DNA from: JAIVJZ01 sp036386515
Lineage (GTDB): Bacteria > Acidobacteriota > Blastocatellia > Pyrinomonadales > Pyrinomonadaceae
Assembly (NCBI GenBank): GCA_036386515.1
Contig: DASVVO010000084.1
Span: 62,001-126,000 of the forward strand
Reading direction: 5' to 3'
Length of the DNA stretch: 64,000 bases
Of the stretch, positions 27,499-37,089 are shown one piece after another. The first letter of the stretch is position 1. Each line of letters opens with the position of its first letter. Below the pieces are notes generated by a model. The model had not been told where the DNA came from. It made no database searches and worked only from the letters and a program-made list of their open reading frames with translations. The position numbers and the translations under genes were made by a program.

Positions 27499-29517
27499 AT
27501 GAAAATCAGCAAAGGTTTACCCGGCGCAGTTCTGCTCGCGCTGCTGCTCTTCCCGGCCATGTTGATGGCGCAGGGCGCGGGCGCGTCGAATCCCAACGAA
27601 TCTTTCAAAAATCTCGCCGGAACTCCCGATGAAATGGCGCGCATGCATTTGCCGGAAGCGGCGACTCTGGGGGTTCGTTCAAAGGCTGCGATGCTGCCGA
27701 TTCGGTTCCGGCAAGATGCGGCGGGCAACGCCGTCTGGTCGGCCGACGTGCCCGTTGACGACACCGGAGAACTCAAAATGACGCTGCTCGGAAAGGACAG
27801 CGAAGAGTGGCAACTTCGCGTTTCGACCGGCGACGTGCAACTGGACTTGCGGCAGAGTTCCGTGGTCGAGAGCCAGAAGAGCGAAGTGGGATTCGACGGC
27901 GTCGGGTTTCCCGCTGAAGTCTTTACCCTGGGCAACGCGCGCAAGGGTAACTGGAAAGTGGAAGTCACGGCGGGTAAGCGAAAGATGCCGACAGCCGGGA
28001 CGGCGGGCTACCTCGTTGTTTCCAGCGGCTCGCCCTATCGTCTCTACAGCTATTTGAACACTCACCAGACGCTCACCGGAAAGCCTCTTGAGTTCGTCGC
28101 TTCCATATTCGACGAGCGCACAGACATCGATTCGAGCGTCCCCAACGCGCTCGCGGGAACCGTCACGAGCGCGGAAATAGAGATTCGCGCGCCCGGCGGC
28201 AAAATCGAAAAATTAAGTTTGGACGGCAAAAACCGGCGGCTTTTCCGAGCGAAATTCATCCCGCGCGAGGCCGGGGAATACACGGCTCAAATCACTTTGC
28301 GCGGCGTGAGCGCGGAAGGCGACGGGTACGTGCGGACGAGCGAACACGTCTTTCGCGTGTTGAGCGATCAGGTCAAACTCGGAGCCGCGGCGACGAACGT
28401 CGCCCTCGTTGACGACACACGCCTGCGTCTCAGTCTCCCCGCTCCCGGTTTAACTCTCGGCCGCAAGGTGGTCGCCTACGCCGAAGTTTGGAGTCGCGAC
28501 GCCAACGGCGAAGCAGTTCCCGTGACCTGGATCGGCGGCATGGCGATCGCCGGGGGAAGGAAAAGCCGTGCGACGGTTGATCTGATACTCGACACGCGCT
28601 GGCTATCGAGAGCAGGCACGAACGGCGCATATGAACTGCGCAACGTGCGTCTTCAGGATGCCGACCACTTCGTCACGCTGGCCGAAGCGGGGACGATGGC
28701 GTTGGAGATAAATAATCTGCCGGAAACGTCTAGAAAGTCTGCGCTGGTAGTGAGAAAGTCTGTGCCGGAAATCACGGACGACATGCGGATGGGCAAAAGG
28801 CCGGACACCTTCGATGCGGGCGCAACCCTCGCCGCCGACTCGCTTACGGCGCAAGCCCTGGGCGGCAAAGTGCTGTTGATTCACGGTTATTGCACGGGCG
28901 GAAATCCTTTCCCGGTTTCGCAGTTCAGCGATTACGCCGTCTTCCACGATCCGAATCAAAGCCGGTCTCACGACCAATTCGCCAATCTGATACGAAATTT
29001 CGGCGCTCAGTTTCCCTCCTTCGGCGCGGTCGCGCACAGTCAGGGCGGCGCGGCCTCGCTCCATCTCTACACCTATTACTGGAGCGGCTTTGATTATGCG
29101 ACGGGCAACCGGCTGATTCAATCGGTCGGCACGCCGTATCAAGGCACCGCGCTCGCGGGAAATCTGGCCGTCTTAGGACAAGTCTTCGGCGCAGGTTGCG
29201 GCGGCAACAGCGACCTCACCTATAGCGGCGCGGCTTCATGGCTGGCGGGCATTCCGAGTTGGGCGCGTGCCCGCGTGCATTACTCGACCACGTCGTTCAA
29301 CGATGTGTGGTACCGCTACGATTATTGCAGCCTCGCCACCGACCTGTTTTTGGGAGACCCTGAAGACGGCGTCACGGAAAGAGCCTACGGCCAACTTCCG
29401 GGCGGTAATAATCGCGGACACAAAACCGGATGGTGTCACACGAGCGGAATGCGCGACCCCGCACAAACTTCCGACTCGGCGCGCAACGCCGATATGAATG
29501 TTAATGCCGCACGATAG
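27499..29517 (+). CDS. Secreted alpha/beta hydrolase, 'conditioned medium factor'-like
   Basis: The 672-residue protein has a signal peptide (MKISKGLPGAVLLALLLFPAMLMA) and AAAGGA upstream of the ATG. Residues of about 30-430 form beta-rich domains, probably immunoglobulin-like. The C-terminal domain (about 450-672) is a lipase-like alpha/beta hydrolase with oxyanion segment LLIHGYCTGG, nucleophile elbow AVAHSQGGAASLH, and the conserved IQSVGTPYQGTALAG and NNRGHKTGWCHTSGMRDP. I recall this C-terminal pattern from bacterial proteins labelled 'conditioned medium factor'. The enzyme is expected to act outside the cell on an ester or lipid; the substrate is not known. It ends in a strong terminator. 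Confidence 0.82.
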   Translation: MKISKGLPGAVLLALLLFPAMLMAQGAGASNPNESFKNLAGTPDEMARMHLPEAATLGVRSKAAMLPIRFRQDAAGNAVWSADVPVDDTGELKMTLLGKDSEEWQLRVSTGDVQLDLRQSSVVESQKSEVGFDGVGFPAEVFTLGNARKGNWKVEVTAGKRKMPTAGTAGYLVVSSGSPYRLYSYLNTHQTLTGKPLEFVASIFDERTDIDSSVPNALAGTVTSAEIEIRAPGGKIEKLSLDGKNRRLFRAKFIPREAGEYTAQITLRGVSAEGDGYVRTSEHVFRVLSDQVKLGAAATNVALVDDTRLRLSLPAPGLTLGRKVVAYAEVWSRDANGEAVPVTWIGGMAIAGGRKSRATVDLILDTRWLSRAGTNGAYELRNVRLQDADHFVTLAEAGTMALEINNLPETSRKSALVVRKSVPEITDDMRMGKRPDTFDAGATLAADSLTAQALGGKVLLIHGYCTGGNPFPVSQFSDYAVFHDPNQSRSHDQFANLIRNFGAQFPSFGAVAHSQGGAASLHLYTYYWSGFDYATGNRLIQSVGTPYQGTALAGNLAVLGQVFGAGCGGNSDLTYSGAASWLAGIPSWARARVHYSTTSFNDVWYRYDYCSLATDLFLGDPEDGVTERAYGQLPGGNNRGHKTGWCHTSGMRDPAQTSDSARNADMNVNAAR

Positions 29518-29536
29518 CCCGGCTTAACTGACGCAA

Positions 29537-29585
29537 GAAGTTCGCCATGATGATCCTCCGTGAATCATCATGGCGAACTTCTTTT
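29537..29585 (+). terminator. Rho-independent terminator after the hydrolase gene
   Basis: An 18-pair perfect stem (29537-29554 with 29564-29581) with a 9-base loop (CCTCCGTGA) is followed by TTTT. It lies 20 bases after the stop codon. Confidence 0.9.
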
Positions 29586-29743
29586 CGTAACCTTGTTGCC
29601 CAGCAAAAAAACTTTTGCCGCGAATGATAATTTTCGACGCCCTTCCGCGCATTAGTTTAGTGAAGACGGTTGCAACCGACCTTTGCGCGCGGTAGTTGCT
29701 GCGGCTGAAAACACTTTTCGGTAATGTTAAGGAGAACAAGGCA

Positions 29744-30259
29744 ATGCACAAATGCGTCAACAAAATTGCGAAGCACTTCAAACTCGCGTCGCTCATCCTC
29801 TTGCTCGCGCTCGTCGGAGGGCACACGCTCGATGCGGGCGGGCGCGCCCAAACACAGGCCGGGTCGTCTACCCTCAAGGCGGAGTTGAAATCGTCCGCCG
29901 AGGCGAAGCGCGCTCTGTCCGACATCGGCACGCGAGACTTCAAACAGGTCAAAAATGCCAGGGTGCGTCAGGCGGCGACTCGCTCGCTCGCTGCTTTGAG
30001 GGCGGTCGCCAATAACACCTCGAAGGCGCGCGAAGCGACGCTGGCCGCTAATTTCGTCCGCTCCGTCAAGACCTTAAAGGGACTGGCGCAACCCGGTTCC
30101 ACGCCTATTGAGGAGTGCGATAAGGGGTACGAGTTATGCATCGAGTTGTGCAAGGAGACGGGCGGCAACTGCGACCTCTGCGGCTTTAGCCAGTACGGAT
30201 GCTACCTGAATAAATTGGCGATAGAAATGACGAAAAACCCCGACGACCCGACGCCCTAA
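29744..30259 (+). CDS. Secreted small protein with cysteine-rich C-terminus, unknown
   Basis: The product is 171 residues from the ATG at 29744 (AAGGAG 9 bases upstream). A signal peptide is clear: basic HKCVNKIAKHFK, then LASLILLLALVGGHTLDAGG. The middle is helical, Ala/Lys/Arg-rich and probably elongated. The C-terminal 45 residues hold six cysteines spaced as in CDKGYELCIELC, NCDLC and YGCYL, so two or three disulfides or a metal site are likely. It lies between two terminators, so it is its own unit. It does not match a family that I know; a secreted structural, inhibitor or signal role is open. Confidence 0.7.
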   Translation: MHKCVNKIAKHFKLASLILLLALVGGHTLDAGGRAQTQAGSSTLKAELKSSAEAKRALSDIGTRDFKQVKNARVRQAATRSLAALRAVANNTSKAREATLAANFVRSVKTLKGLAQPGSTPIEECDKGYELCIELCKETGGNCDLCGFSQYGCYLNKLAIEMTKNPDDPTP

Positions 30260-30331
30260 CCAACGCCCCGGCGACACCGTCCGCGCCGCAAAAAATATTA
30301 CGGCTGCGCTGCGATTGACTACTCCCGGACG

Positions 30332-30381
30332 CATCACGGCGAAGGCGGCGAGCAGGTGCGCTCGCCGCCTTCGCCGTGATG
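30332..30381. terminator. Very long hairpin between convergent genes
   Basis: A perfect 22-pair stem (30332-30353 with 30360-30381) around AGGTGC lies between the cysteine-rich gene and the beta-helix gene. It is among the strongest folds in the window and can act in both directions. Confidence 0.75.
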
Positions 30382-30419
30382 TGTGCCGGTCGCTCACGGT
30401 AAGGTTGAAAGTGTCTCCC

Positions 30420-33400
30420 TTACTGTAGTGTGACGGTGTTGAGTGAGACGCCAAAACTGCCGTCGGCGGGACTACTGCCGTCGATCACGACCCGCATCAC
30501 CTTCTGTCCCGAAGTCAGGCTGACGCCCGTTTTGGTCACCGTCTGAAAGGTTGACCAACTGCCCGTATTGGGAACCGTCAACGGCCCCGTCACATCCACG
30601 CCGTCGAACTCGACGTGGAAGGTTTGCCCGGTCACTGATGCGCCGACATCCAGCGAGAGCGTGTAGGTGCCTGCGGCTGTGATGTTGACGGTGTACTTGA
30701 GCCACTCGCCCCCGAAGGCGCGCAACACAACGTTGCTGTAAGTGTCCACATCGGTGTTGCGCGATGGGCAATAGCCGGTGCAGCCCACCGTGATGTCATG
30801 GTAGGCGACCATCTCGCCGCCGTTGTCGAAATCCAGGGCGGAGATAGTGCCCGGCATAGACGCGGCGGTTCCGCTGTAAGGCGTCGGCGAAGTTGCGGCG
30901 TTGACGATGCGGAGCGACTTGAAGCTGTTGAAGCCCGCGCCGTTGTCGATCACGATCCGCACCACTCTCTGGCCGGCGTTTAGGCTGACCCCGGTCTTGA
31001 TTGCGCTCTGCCAGTTTGTCCAGCTACCCGTCAGCGGAATAGACATGATCCCGGTGACATCCACCCCGTCCACTTCAACGTGGAAAGTGCCCCCGGCCGT
31101 GTCCGACCCGACCTGCGCCACGATCGCATAGGTGCCGGCCGTCGCCCCGACATCAACCGTGTACTTCAACCATTCCCCGGTTTGCAGCGTCAGGACAGTA
31201 TCGGCATACATGTCAACGTCCGTACTGCGGTAAGTGGACGATGACGAATTGCCGCTGGTGAGGTCGTGATAGGCAAGACCTTCGCCGCCGTTGTCGAAGT
31301 TCTCCACAGGGATCGCGCCGGGAAGCGCGATGGGCGTGCCCGTGTAGGGCGTCGAGACCGGCGTGCCCGCGACGATGGCGAGTGTGTCGAAGTCGGCGAC
31401 GATGCCTTCGACCCCGGCCGTATCCAGCACGAGACGCAGGACGTGTGTGCCCGCCGTCAAGCTCACCCCGTTTTTGGAGACCGTTTGGAAGGTGTACCAG
31501 GAGCCGGTGGTCGGAGCCTGGAGCGCGCCCGTGACATTGACGCCGTCCACTTCCATGTGGAACGTCCCGCCCGCGAGCCGCGAAGCCACGCTCGCCTCAA
31601 GCTGATACGTTCCGGCGGTGGGAACCTGGATGCTGTATTCGAGCCATTCGCCCGGATATGCGTTGAACAGGACGTGGCCGTTGCTCGCCCCGCTGGCCGC
31701 CCTCACATCCACGTCGGTGGTGCGATAGACGCCGCCGTTGTTGCCGCCGTCCAGATCGTGATACGCGACGCTCTCGCCGCCGTGGTCGAAGTTTTCCGCC
31801 TCGATCGTCGCCGGGATGCTGACGGGCGTCGTGGCATATGGCGTCTGCGCCGGTGCGTTGATGGCGGCGTTCATCGCATTAATGTCGCAGCCGATGTCTT
31901 TCCCATCCGTCCCCTGATTCTTGTAGGGGCTGTTCGAGGCCAGGCGGTAGTCGCCGTTAGCCCGGTCAACGAACAGGGCGTTGTTGATCGAAGAGGGGTA
32001 GCAATTCAACGGGGAAGGGCAACTGTTGGTGGTGAATAAATTGGGGTTAGCCCCGGCCAGGACGTTTCGCTGGAGGAGGTGGCCGGGGAATATATTGTTG
32101 ATGGTGGCGTCGCCTTCCCCATAATAGGATGATTTGAAGCCGTACTGATTATGGGTGAGCAGGTTATTCTTGAAAACGAAACCCGTGGTCTGGATTGCGC
32201 TCGTATTTGGCCCGTTTATATTTACGATGGTGTCCGAGTGAAAGACCGTGTTGTGGTCTACGGTCAGTCCGTCCACCCCGTCGTCATTTAAAGTCAGGAA
32301 GTGACCGGCCGCGCAGTTCGTCCCGCACCACGTCACCCGGTCGATGTCGTCGAAGACATTGTTTCTAATCGTGATGCGGGCTGAGCGTGCATTCGTCCCC
32401 TTAAATTGGACGCCGAAGGCGGCGTGGCGCACGATGTTGTTGGTGAAGGTGACATCTTCAATCGTATCGGGTGAGTAGACCGTGAACAGGACGGCGTATC
32501 CGTCCTGCGCGTCGGCCCAGGTGTTTTCCATGAGGTTCCCGTCGATCTCGACGCGGCGGGCGTGCTTCAATTCCAGCAGATTCTTGACCTCCCATTTGGT
32601 GCTCCCGGTGTTCGAACGCCACGAAACGGGTTTGTATAAATGGTTGCGGCGGATTTCGATATCCGAGGGGATCAGCCCCGTAATGGTCGCCGCCGAGCCG
32701 CCGAACAGGATGTTGATGCCGGAGGCTTCCACCCGGTTGTTGATGATCTTAAACGGGCCGGGGCCGTTCCAGCCCAGTATCCCGTGCGATTCACCGACGA
32801 GCCTATGGCAGTCGGAAACATGCGAATTGATAATCTCCGTGTGCGCGCTGTTCAAAGCGATGCAACGCCGCAGAGGGGTCGTCGGGTAGCCGTGAATATA
32901 GTTGCGGTCGATCACGATGTGGTGCGGAACGTCTGCCAGAACGGTGCCGTTCGGCACGCCCAGAAAAACGAGGTCGGTGAGTTCGGCCGTCCCTTGAGGA
33001 TGGAGTATTTCCAGACCGACGAGACGATAATGGTGCGCTTTCGCGTCGGTCATGAGGGCGGATTGGTTCTGTCCGGGAGCGACCAGTTTGGGCATCACGC
33101 TCTCGTAGGCGGGCGTGATGCGCTCGCCCGGCGCGGGCAAACTCGTGTCGGGCGCGGACGTGCGAATAGTAATCCATTGCGTGCTCTCGCCCTTGTAGCG
33201 CAGATAAAACGATCCGGTGAATGAGGCGTTGGCCTGGAGGAGGAGCGTGTCGCCGGGTTCGGCCTCGTCGATTGCCAACTGCAAGTCTTGATAATCATTG
33301 CCGGACGCGGGGCCGACCGTGATCGACTGCGCTTGTGCAAACAAGGGGGCGGCGCAGAAGATTAAAAAGAGGAAAGCGATGAATGGTTTGAAGGCGGCTT

Positions 33401-33431
33401 GAAGGGCGTTGCGGGAAAAAATCTTCGACAT
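30420..33431 (-). CDS. Secreted right-handed beta-helix protein with three CBM6-like modules
   Basis: The product is 1003 residues from the ATG at 33431 (AAGGAG 10 bases upstream), giving a signal peptide (FKPFIAFLFLIFCAAPLFAQA). An earlier start at 33563 is possible but lacks that context. Residues of about 40-500 form a parallel beta-helix with recurring 'ixxNxix' turns (ITIRNNVFDDI, FVFKNNLLTHNQYG). Three tandem modules of about 150 residues follow, each with an E(N)FDxGGExxAYHD start, TDVD, GEWLxYxxxV, and a GTFHxEVDGVxVTG core, typical of CBM6 sugar binding. The first module has the motif EAENFDHGG. The protein probably binds and perhaps cleaves an extracellular polysaccharide. The catalytic residues are not identifiable by eye. 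Confidence 0.85.
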   Translation of the reverse strand: MSKIFSRNALQAAFKPFIAFLFLIFCAAPLFAQAQSITVGPASGNDYQDLQLAIDEAEPGDTLLLQANASFTGSFYLRYKGESTQWITIRTSAPDTSLPAPGERITPAYESVMPKLVAPGQNQSALMTDAKAHHYRLVGLEILHPQGTAELTDLVFLGVPNGTVLADVPHHIVIDRNYIHGYPTTPLRRCIALNSAHTEIINSHVSDCHRLVGESHGILGWNGPGPFKIINNRVEASGINILFGGSAATITGLIPSDIEIRRNHLYKPVSWRSNTGSTKWEVKNLLELKHARRVEIDGNLMENTWADAQDGYAVLFTVYSPDTIEDVTFTNNIVRHAAFGVQFKGTNARSARITIRNNVFDDIDRVTWCGTNCAAGHFLTLNDDGVDGLTVDHNTVFHSDTIVNINGPNTSAIQTTGFVFKNNLLTHNQYGFKSSYYGEGDATINNIFPGHLLQRNVLAGANPNLFTTNSCPSPLNCYPSSINNALFVDRANGDYRLASNSPYKNQGTDGKDIGCDINAMNAAINAPAQTPYATTPVSIPATIEAENFDHGGESVAYHDLDGGNNGGVYRTTDVDVRAASGASNGHVLFNAYPGEWLEYSIQVPTAGTYQLEASVASRLAGGTFHMEVDGVNVTGALQAPTTGSWYTFQTVSKNGVSLTAGTHVLRLVLDTAGVEGIVADFDTLAIVAGTPVSTPYTGTPIALPGAIPVENFDNGGEGLAYHDLTSGNSSSSTYRSTDVDMYADTVLTLQTGEWLKYTVDVGATAGTYAIVAQVGSDTAGGTFHVEVDGVDVTGIMSIPLTGSWTNWQSAIKTGVSLNAGQRVVRIVIDNGAGFNSFKSLRIVNAATSPTPYSGTAASMPGTISALDFDNGGEMVAYHDITVGCTGYCPSRNTDVDTYSNVVLRAFGGEWLKYTVNITAAGTYTLSLDVGASVTGQTFHVEFDGVDVTGPLTVPNTGSWSTFQTVTKTGVSLTSGQKVMRVVIDGSSPADGSFGVSLNTVTLQ

Positions 33432-34303
33432 GACTAATTTACTCCTTGGGTGGGTTTGGGGAAAATCAGAGGGTAGGCTTGAAAAGAGGAAACGTGAGTT
33501 GCCTACAAAAATCAAGGCTACGAACGGGAGAGACGTTACGTAGAACTTTTTCAGGTAATACATGTTAAGGCTGCGATCACCTGAAACTGAACGGAGCGCA
33601 TCGGCGAGCTATCGGATATTCCGATAAGCCTCTCCGCTCCGGTAACAATAGTTAGGCGCTCGCTAAAACCCGCGCGAAGAATGCCGGCGCGAAGCCTTGC
33701 GCTTCCTACATTATCGGTTGCGAAATGAGTGATGACGGACGGGTGAAGTCCGGCATGGAATCTATGATCGGGAGGCGGCAGACAGCCTACTGTGTGACCC
33801 TGCCGAAGTCAAGATTTTTTTATAATAGTTTGTGAAACGCCACCGCCAAGCATCGTCTCCCCGTGAGTTTTCAGCTACATAATCGAATGGGGAGGCGTTG
33901 GGCTTTACGGGGGCAAGCCTCAGTTAGCCACGAGGCACAAAAGCAGGGCAATTTGTGAGCGGAAAAAAGCGTTTCACCTCAGCCTCAGAGAGAGACTCAG
34001 ACCCTCTTATCAACAACTTAACGGCGGTTATAAGCACACTAAATTGTGCATGAATTATCAGCGTAATCCGAACAAGTAGTCGGTAGAGTCCGATAATATT
34101 CATTATGTTGATTTGGCTCGCCGAGAAAAGTGTTCAGCAGCTAACAGAACGAAATTGCTAAACACACCACGACGGCTCAAAATCCACCACGTGAGAAAGC
34201 ATTGAAAACCTTTGAGCGTTATCGGATGCATATCTTTATTGATGAGTATTATTGGTCAAAGATTTGTGGAAGTTGCGGGTTCACAGTTTGAAGGGGAGCG
34301 GAG
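33432..34303. other. Long AT-richer intergenic region
   Basis: About 870 bases separate the beta-helix gene from the J-domain-like gene. It holds a good minus-strand promoter (33784-33812) and a leader of about 345 bases. In the leader there is a stem-loop, TATCGGA-TAT-TCCGATA (33610-33626), inside a weaker outer pairing of CGGAGCG (near 33592) with CGCTCCG (near 33636). The stretch 33840-34210 is AT-rich with no open frame of note and no repeat that I can define. No known riboswitch core was recognised. Confidence 0.45.
33784..33812 (-). promoter_or_regulatory. Putative sigma-70 promoter of the beta-helix gene
   Basis: On the minus strand, TTGACT (33812-33807) and TAGGCT (33789-33784) are 17 bases apart, followed by a long untranslated leader. 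Confidence 0.55.
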
Positions 34304-35038
34304 TTATATGAGGTTAGTGAGGCGGTGGCGGGCTTTGACGATTTGCCGGGCGATGCGTTGGGCTTCTTCGGCGAGGGCGTCGCGGCCTTGTGCGGCGGCT
34401 TCGTCGGCCGCGAGTTTTATCCGGTAGAGGCCGTTCTGGGTGAGTCGCTTGAGGCCGAACTCGACGGTGCGCAACTCATCTTTGAGAGAGAGGAGTTTTT
34501 CTTGGAGGTCTACGGGACTGTCGGCGGCTTGCACGCGGGTGCAATAGAATTGCAGTTCTTCGTCGCCGAGCAGGGTGTGCAGGCTCTCGGCGTCGCCTTC
34601 GCGGTAGGCACGGCTGGCTTCGGCCATGATCCGGTGGCGGCGTCCGGCCTCGGCCTCATCCGCCGCGTGGTCTGGATGAAAGAGCTTTGCCACCGACCAG
34701 AAAAGTTTGCGCAGGCTATTTCCCACCGCCGGCTTTTCCTGCCCGCGCATCTTCCCGGCGCGGTGAGCCTCCGCCTCCGCTGCTTCCGCATCCGCGTCGT
34801 ATTCCGGGTCGAGCAGGCGCGCCTCGGCCTGCTTGATGGCTTGCTCGATCTCGGCCAACTCGGCCAGTTGGCTGCCGACGATCTGCGTGTAGCGGACGTT
34901 GAAATTGTGCATCTCGGCTTGCAGAGTCGTCAGTTCAACTTGCCGCCCGGACAAAAGCGACTCCAGACGCGCCACTTCCGCCGCCGGATCGAACGGCTCC
35001 TCGCGGGCGGTGGATGGATGGAGAGTCAAACTTTGCAT
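34304..35038 (-). CDS. J-domain-like protein
   Basis: The product is 244 residues from the ATG at 35038. The first 80 residues after the start are a charged coiled coil (AEVARLESLLSGRQVELTTLQ). The central part, LRKLFWSVAKLFHPDHA then ASRAYREGDAESL, matches helices II-III of a J domain with the HPD motif. J domains activate DnaK-type chaperones. The rest is helical and charged. A TATACT box (minus strand, 35058-35053) lies only about 15 bases before the ATG, so the mRNA may be nearly leaderless; no clear ribosome site is seen. A TTG at 35116 lies within repeat DNA and is not credible. The client is unknown. Confidence 0.72.
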   Translation of the reverse strand: MQSLTLHPSTAREEPFDPAAEVARLESLLSGRQVELTTLQAEMHNFNVRYTQIVGSQLAELAEIEQAIKQAEARLLDPEYDADAEAAEAEAHRAGKMRGQEKPAVGNSLRKLFWSVAKLFHPDHAADEAEAGRRHRIMAEASRAYREGDAESLHTLLGDEELQFYCTRVQAADSPVDLQEKLLSLKDELRTVEFGLKRLTQNGLYRIKLAADEAAAQGRDALAEEAQRIARQIVKARHRLTNLI

Positions 35039-35103
35039 GCAGCTTAACGGACAGTATAGCAAGGCGCGCGGCAATATTCTCCGTGCGGCGGAGGAATAGA
35101 TAG

Positions 35104-35179
35104 TTTCAGGTTTCAAGTTTCAAGACAGAGCTTGTTCGGTCTGTAACCTGAAACTTGAAACCTGAAACTTGAAACCTGG
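35104..35179. repeat. Hairpin made of heptamer units (TTTCARG)
   Basis: TTTCAGGTTTCAAGTTTCA (35104-35122) is perfectly complementary to 35149-35167 (19 pairs). The right arm continues with another copy to 35179. The 26-base loop contains a further ACAGA/TCTGT pairing. The arms are iterated 7-base units. It lies between the divergent J-domain-like and M64 genes. Confidence 0.75.
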
Positions 35180-35326
35180 AATCGCGCTGCCTCTCGCCTC
35201 GCCTGGCGCGGCCGGACTTCAATTTCCCGGTGCGCTATCCGCCGGTCTCTAGTGTAAGCTAACCGGGTTTACGTAACTTTTGGAGGGCAGGCGGCGACGC
35301 GGACAACCGGCAACCCGGTGAGGCTT

Positions 35327-36721
35327 ATGAAAAGAATCCTGTGGCTCGCGATCTTTCTCTCGGTGTTATCTCTGGAAACCCTGGCGGTCGAGACCATGCG
35401 TCTCGACTTTTATCACACCGGCAACGCCGCGCAGGAATTATTCAGCGTAGACCGTGTGGTCGTCGAACCGCTCCCGTGGCCGGGCAATCCGCGACGGGCG
35501 ATCGACGAGTCGAACCTCGGCAAGTATCTGTTCGAGGTCAGGGATCAGAAAACGAATCGTCTCCTTTACTCGCGCGGCTTCGCTTCGATCTACGGCGAGT
35601 GGGAAACGACGGATGAAGCCAAAGTTGCGAACCGCACATTTCAAGAGTCGCTCCGGTTTCCCGCGCCCGCCGCGCCCGTGCAGATACTCTTGAAGAAACG
35701 CGACGCGCGTAATGCCTTCCGCGAAATCTGGACGACCACGATCGACCCGCGCGACATCTTCGTCTCGAACGCTAAATCGGCTGCGCCCGCGCGTCTCATC
35801 GAAATCGAGAAGAACGGCGACCCGTCGGCGAAAGTCGATCTGCTGATTCTCGGCGACGGCTACACGGCCGCCGAGGCGGGCAAGTTCGAGCGCGACGCGC
35901 GGCGTCTCACCGCGACGCTGTTCCAAACCTCTCCCTTTAAAGAACGGCGCAAGGATTTCAACGTCTGGGGCTTGTGCCCCCCGGCGGCGGAGTCCGGCAT
36001 CTCGCGCCCCTCGACGGGCATCCACCGCGACTCACCGCTCGGCACAACTTACGACGCCTTCGGCTCCGAACGCTACGTGCTCACGTTCGACAATCGCGCC
36101 TTCCGCCGCACGGCCGCTTTCGCGCCCTACGACTTCGTGGAGATTCTCGCCAACAATCGCACCTATGGCGGCGGCGGCATCTTCAATCTCTACGGCACGG
36201 TCTCCGCCGATAGTCAGTGGTCGGCATACGTCTTCGTCCACGAGTTCGGGCATCACTTCGCCGCGCTGGCCGACGAGTATTACACCTCGCCCGTGGCCTA
36301 TGCTCCCGCGACCGAACGCATCGAACCGTGGGAGCCGAACGTGACCGCCCTGCTCGACCCGAAGAATTTGAAATGGCGCGACCTCGTCAGCCCGGACACG
36401 CCGCTGCCGACCCCCTGGGAGAAAGAAGCGTTTGAAAAATACGCGCGCGAGATACAGGCGCGCAGGCGCGACATCCGCAGCCAGGGGCGTCCCGAACAGG
36501 AGATGGACGCGCTGTTTAACGAACAACGCGCATCAGAGAAAGCGATGTTTGCGCGCGAGAAATACGCGAACCGGGTGGGAGCGTTCGAGGGCGCGAACTA
36601 CGAGGCCAAGGGCTTCTATCGTCCCGAGGCGGACTGCATCATGTTCACGCGCACGGAGACTTTCTGCGCCGTCTGCCGTCGCGCCATCGAGCGTGTCGTG
36701 GACATGTACTCGCGTCCCTAG
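35327..36721 (+). CDS. Secreted metallopeptidase, M64 (IgA peptidase) family
   Basis: The product is 464 residues from the ATG at 35327 (a GTG nine bases earlier is possible; the ribosome site GGTGAGG is very close). The N-terminus (KRILWLAIFLSVLSLETLA) is a signal peptide. An N-terminal beta domain is followed by the peptidase domain: LLILGDGYTAAEAGKF, then VFVHEFGHHFAALADEYY. This zinc motif has His305, Glu306 and His309, and DE at 316-317. It is characteristic of peptidase family M64, whose founder cleaves IgA. In a free-living bacterium the substrate is more likely another extracellular protein. C-terminal cysteines (TFCAVCRRAI) may form a disulfide. Confidence 0.87.
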   Translation: MKRILWLAIFLSVLSLETLAVETMRLDFYHTGNAAQELFSVDRVVVEPLPWPGNPRRAIDESNLGKYLFEVRDQKTNRLLYSRGFASIYGEWETTDEAKVANRTFQESLRFPAPAAPVQILLKKRDARNAFREIWTTTIDPRDIFVSNAKSAAPARLIEIEKNGDPSAKVDLLILGDGYTAAEAGKFERDARRLTATLFQTSPFKERRKDFNVWGLCPPAAESGISRPSTGIHRDSPLGTTYDAFGSERYVLTFDNRAFRRTAAFAPYDFVEILANNRTYGGGGIFNLYGTVSADSQWSAYVFVHEFGHHFAALADEYYTSPVAYAPATERIEPWEPNVTALLDPKNLKWRDLVSPDTPLPTPWEKEAFEKYAREIQARRRDIRSQGRPEQEMDALFNEQRASEKAMFAREKYANRVGAFEGANYEAKGFYRPEADCIMFTRTETFCAVCRRAIERVVDMYSRP

Positions 36722-36783
36722 CGCGGGCGGCGGAGTGGGCACCCGGCGCGGGCGAGACGGCCGCCGCCGCCGCTGTTACCGCC

Positions 36784-37089
36784 TCATAACAACTCGATGG
36801 CGGTGGCGCGCACGATCATCTTCTCCTGTTTAAAACGCGCTTCCAAATTGGCGCGATAGGTCGTCCACCATTCGCGCTCAAGTTCTTCGGCCATCACTTC
36901 AAAGAGGATGATCGCGTCGCGGCTGATGCGTTCGCCCTCTTTCCAGATTCCCTCCGCCGGCGAACTGCGGAAGATCGTGACTCCGCCGAATTTTCGCGCC
37001 AACTCGTCGCGCTCGCGGTCGTAAATTTGCCGACCGAACGCCACGCCTTCGTTGTCGTACAACGGCATCAAAATTTGCATGAGATACAT
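36784..37089 (-). CDS. Conserved hypothetical protein of about 100 residues
   Basis: The 101-residue product reads MQILMPLYDNEGVAFGR, then FGGVTIFRSSPAEGIWKEG and EREWWTTYRANLEARF. I recall a widespread family of soluble proteins of about 98 residues with this pattern (LPLYDN...FGGvT...aPAeGlW...WW...LE..F.Qe..v.R), function unknown. Starts at 37089 and 37080 are both possible. At each, the ATG forms a CATG with an ATG of the opposite-strand DoxX gene. It is intact and without signal or membrane segment. Confidence 0.75.
   Translation of the reverse strand: MYLMQILMPLYDNEGVAFGRQIYDRERDELARKFGGVTIFRSSPAEGIWKEGERISRDAIILFEVMAEELEREWWTTYRANLEARFKQEKMIVRATAIELL

Noticed and set aside
30332..30381. 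The 22-pair hairpin considered as a miniature transposable element
   Set aside because: It has no flanking target duplication and no second copy in the window. Its place between two convergent stops fits a terminator.
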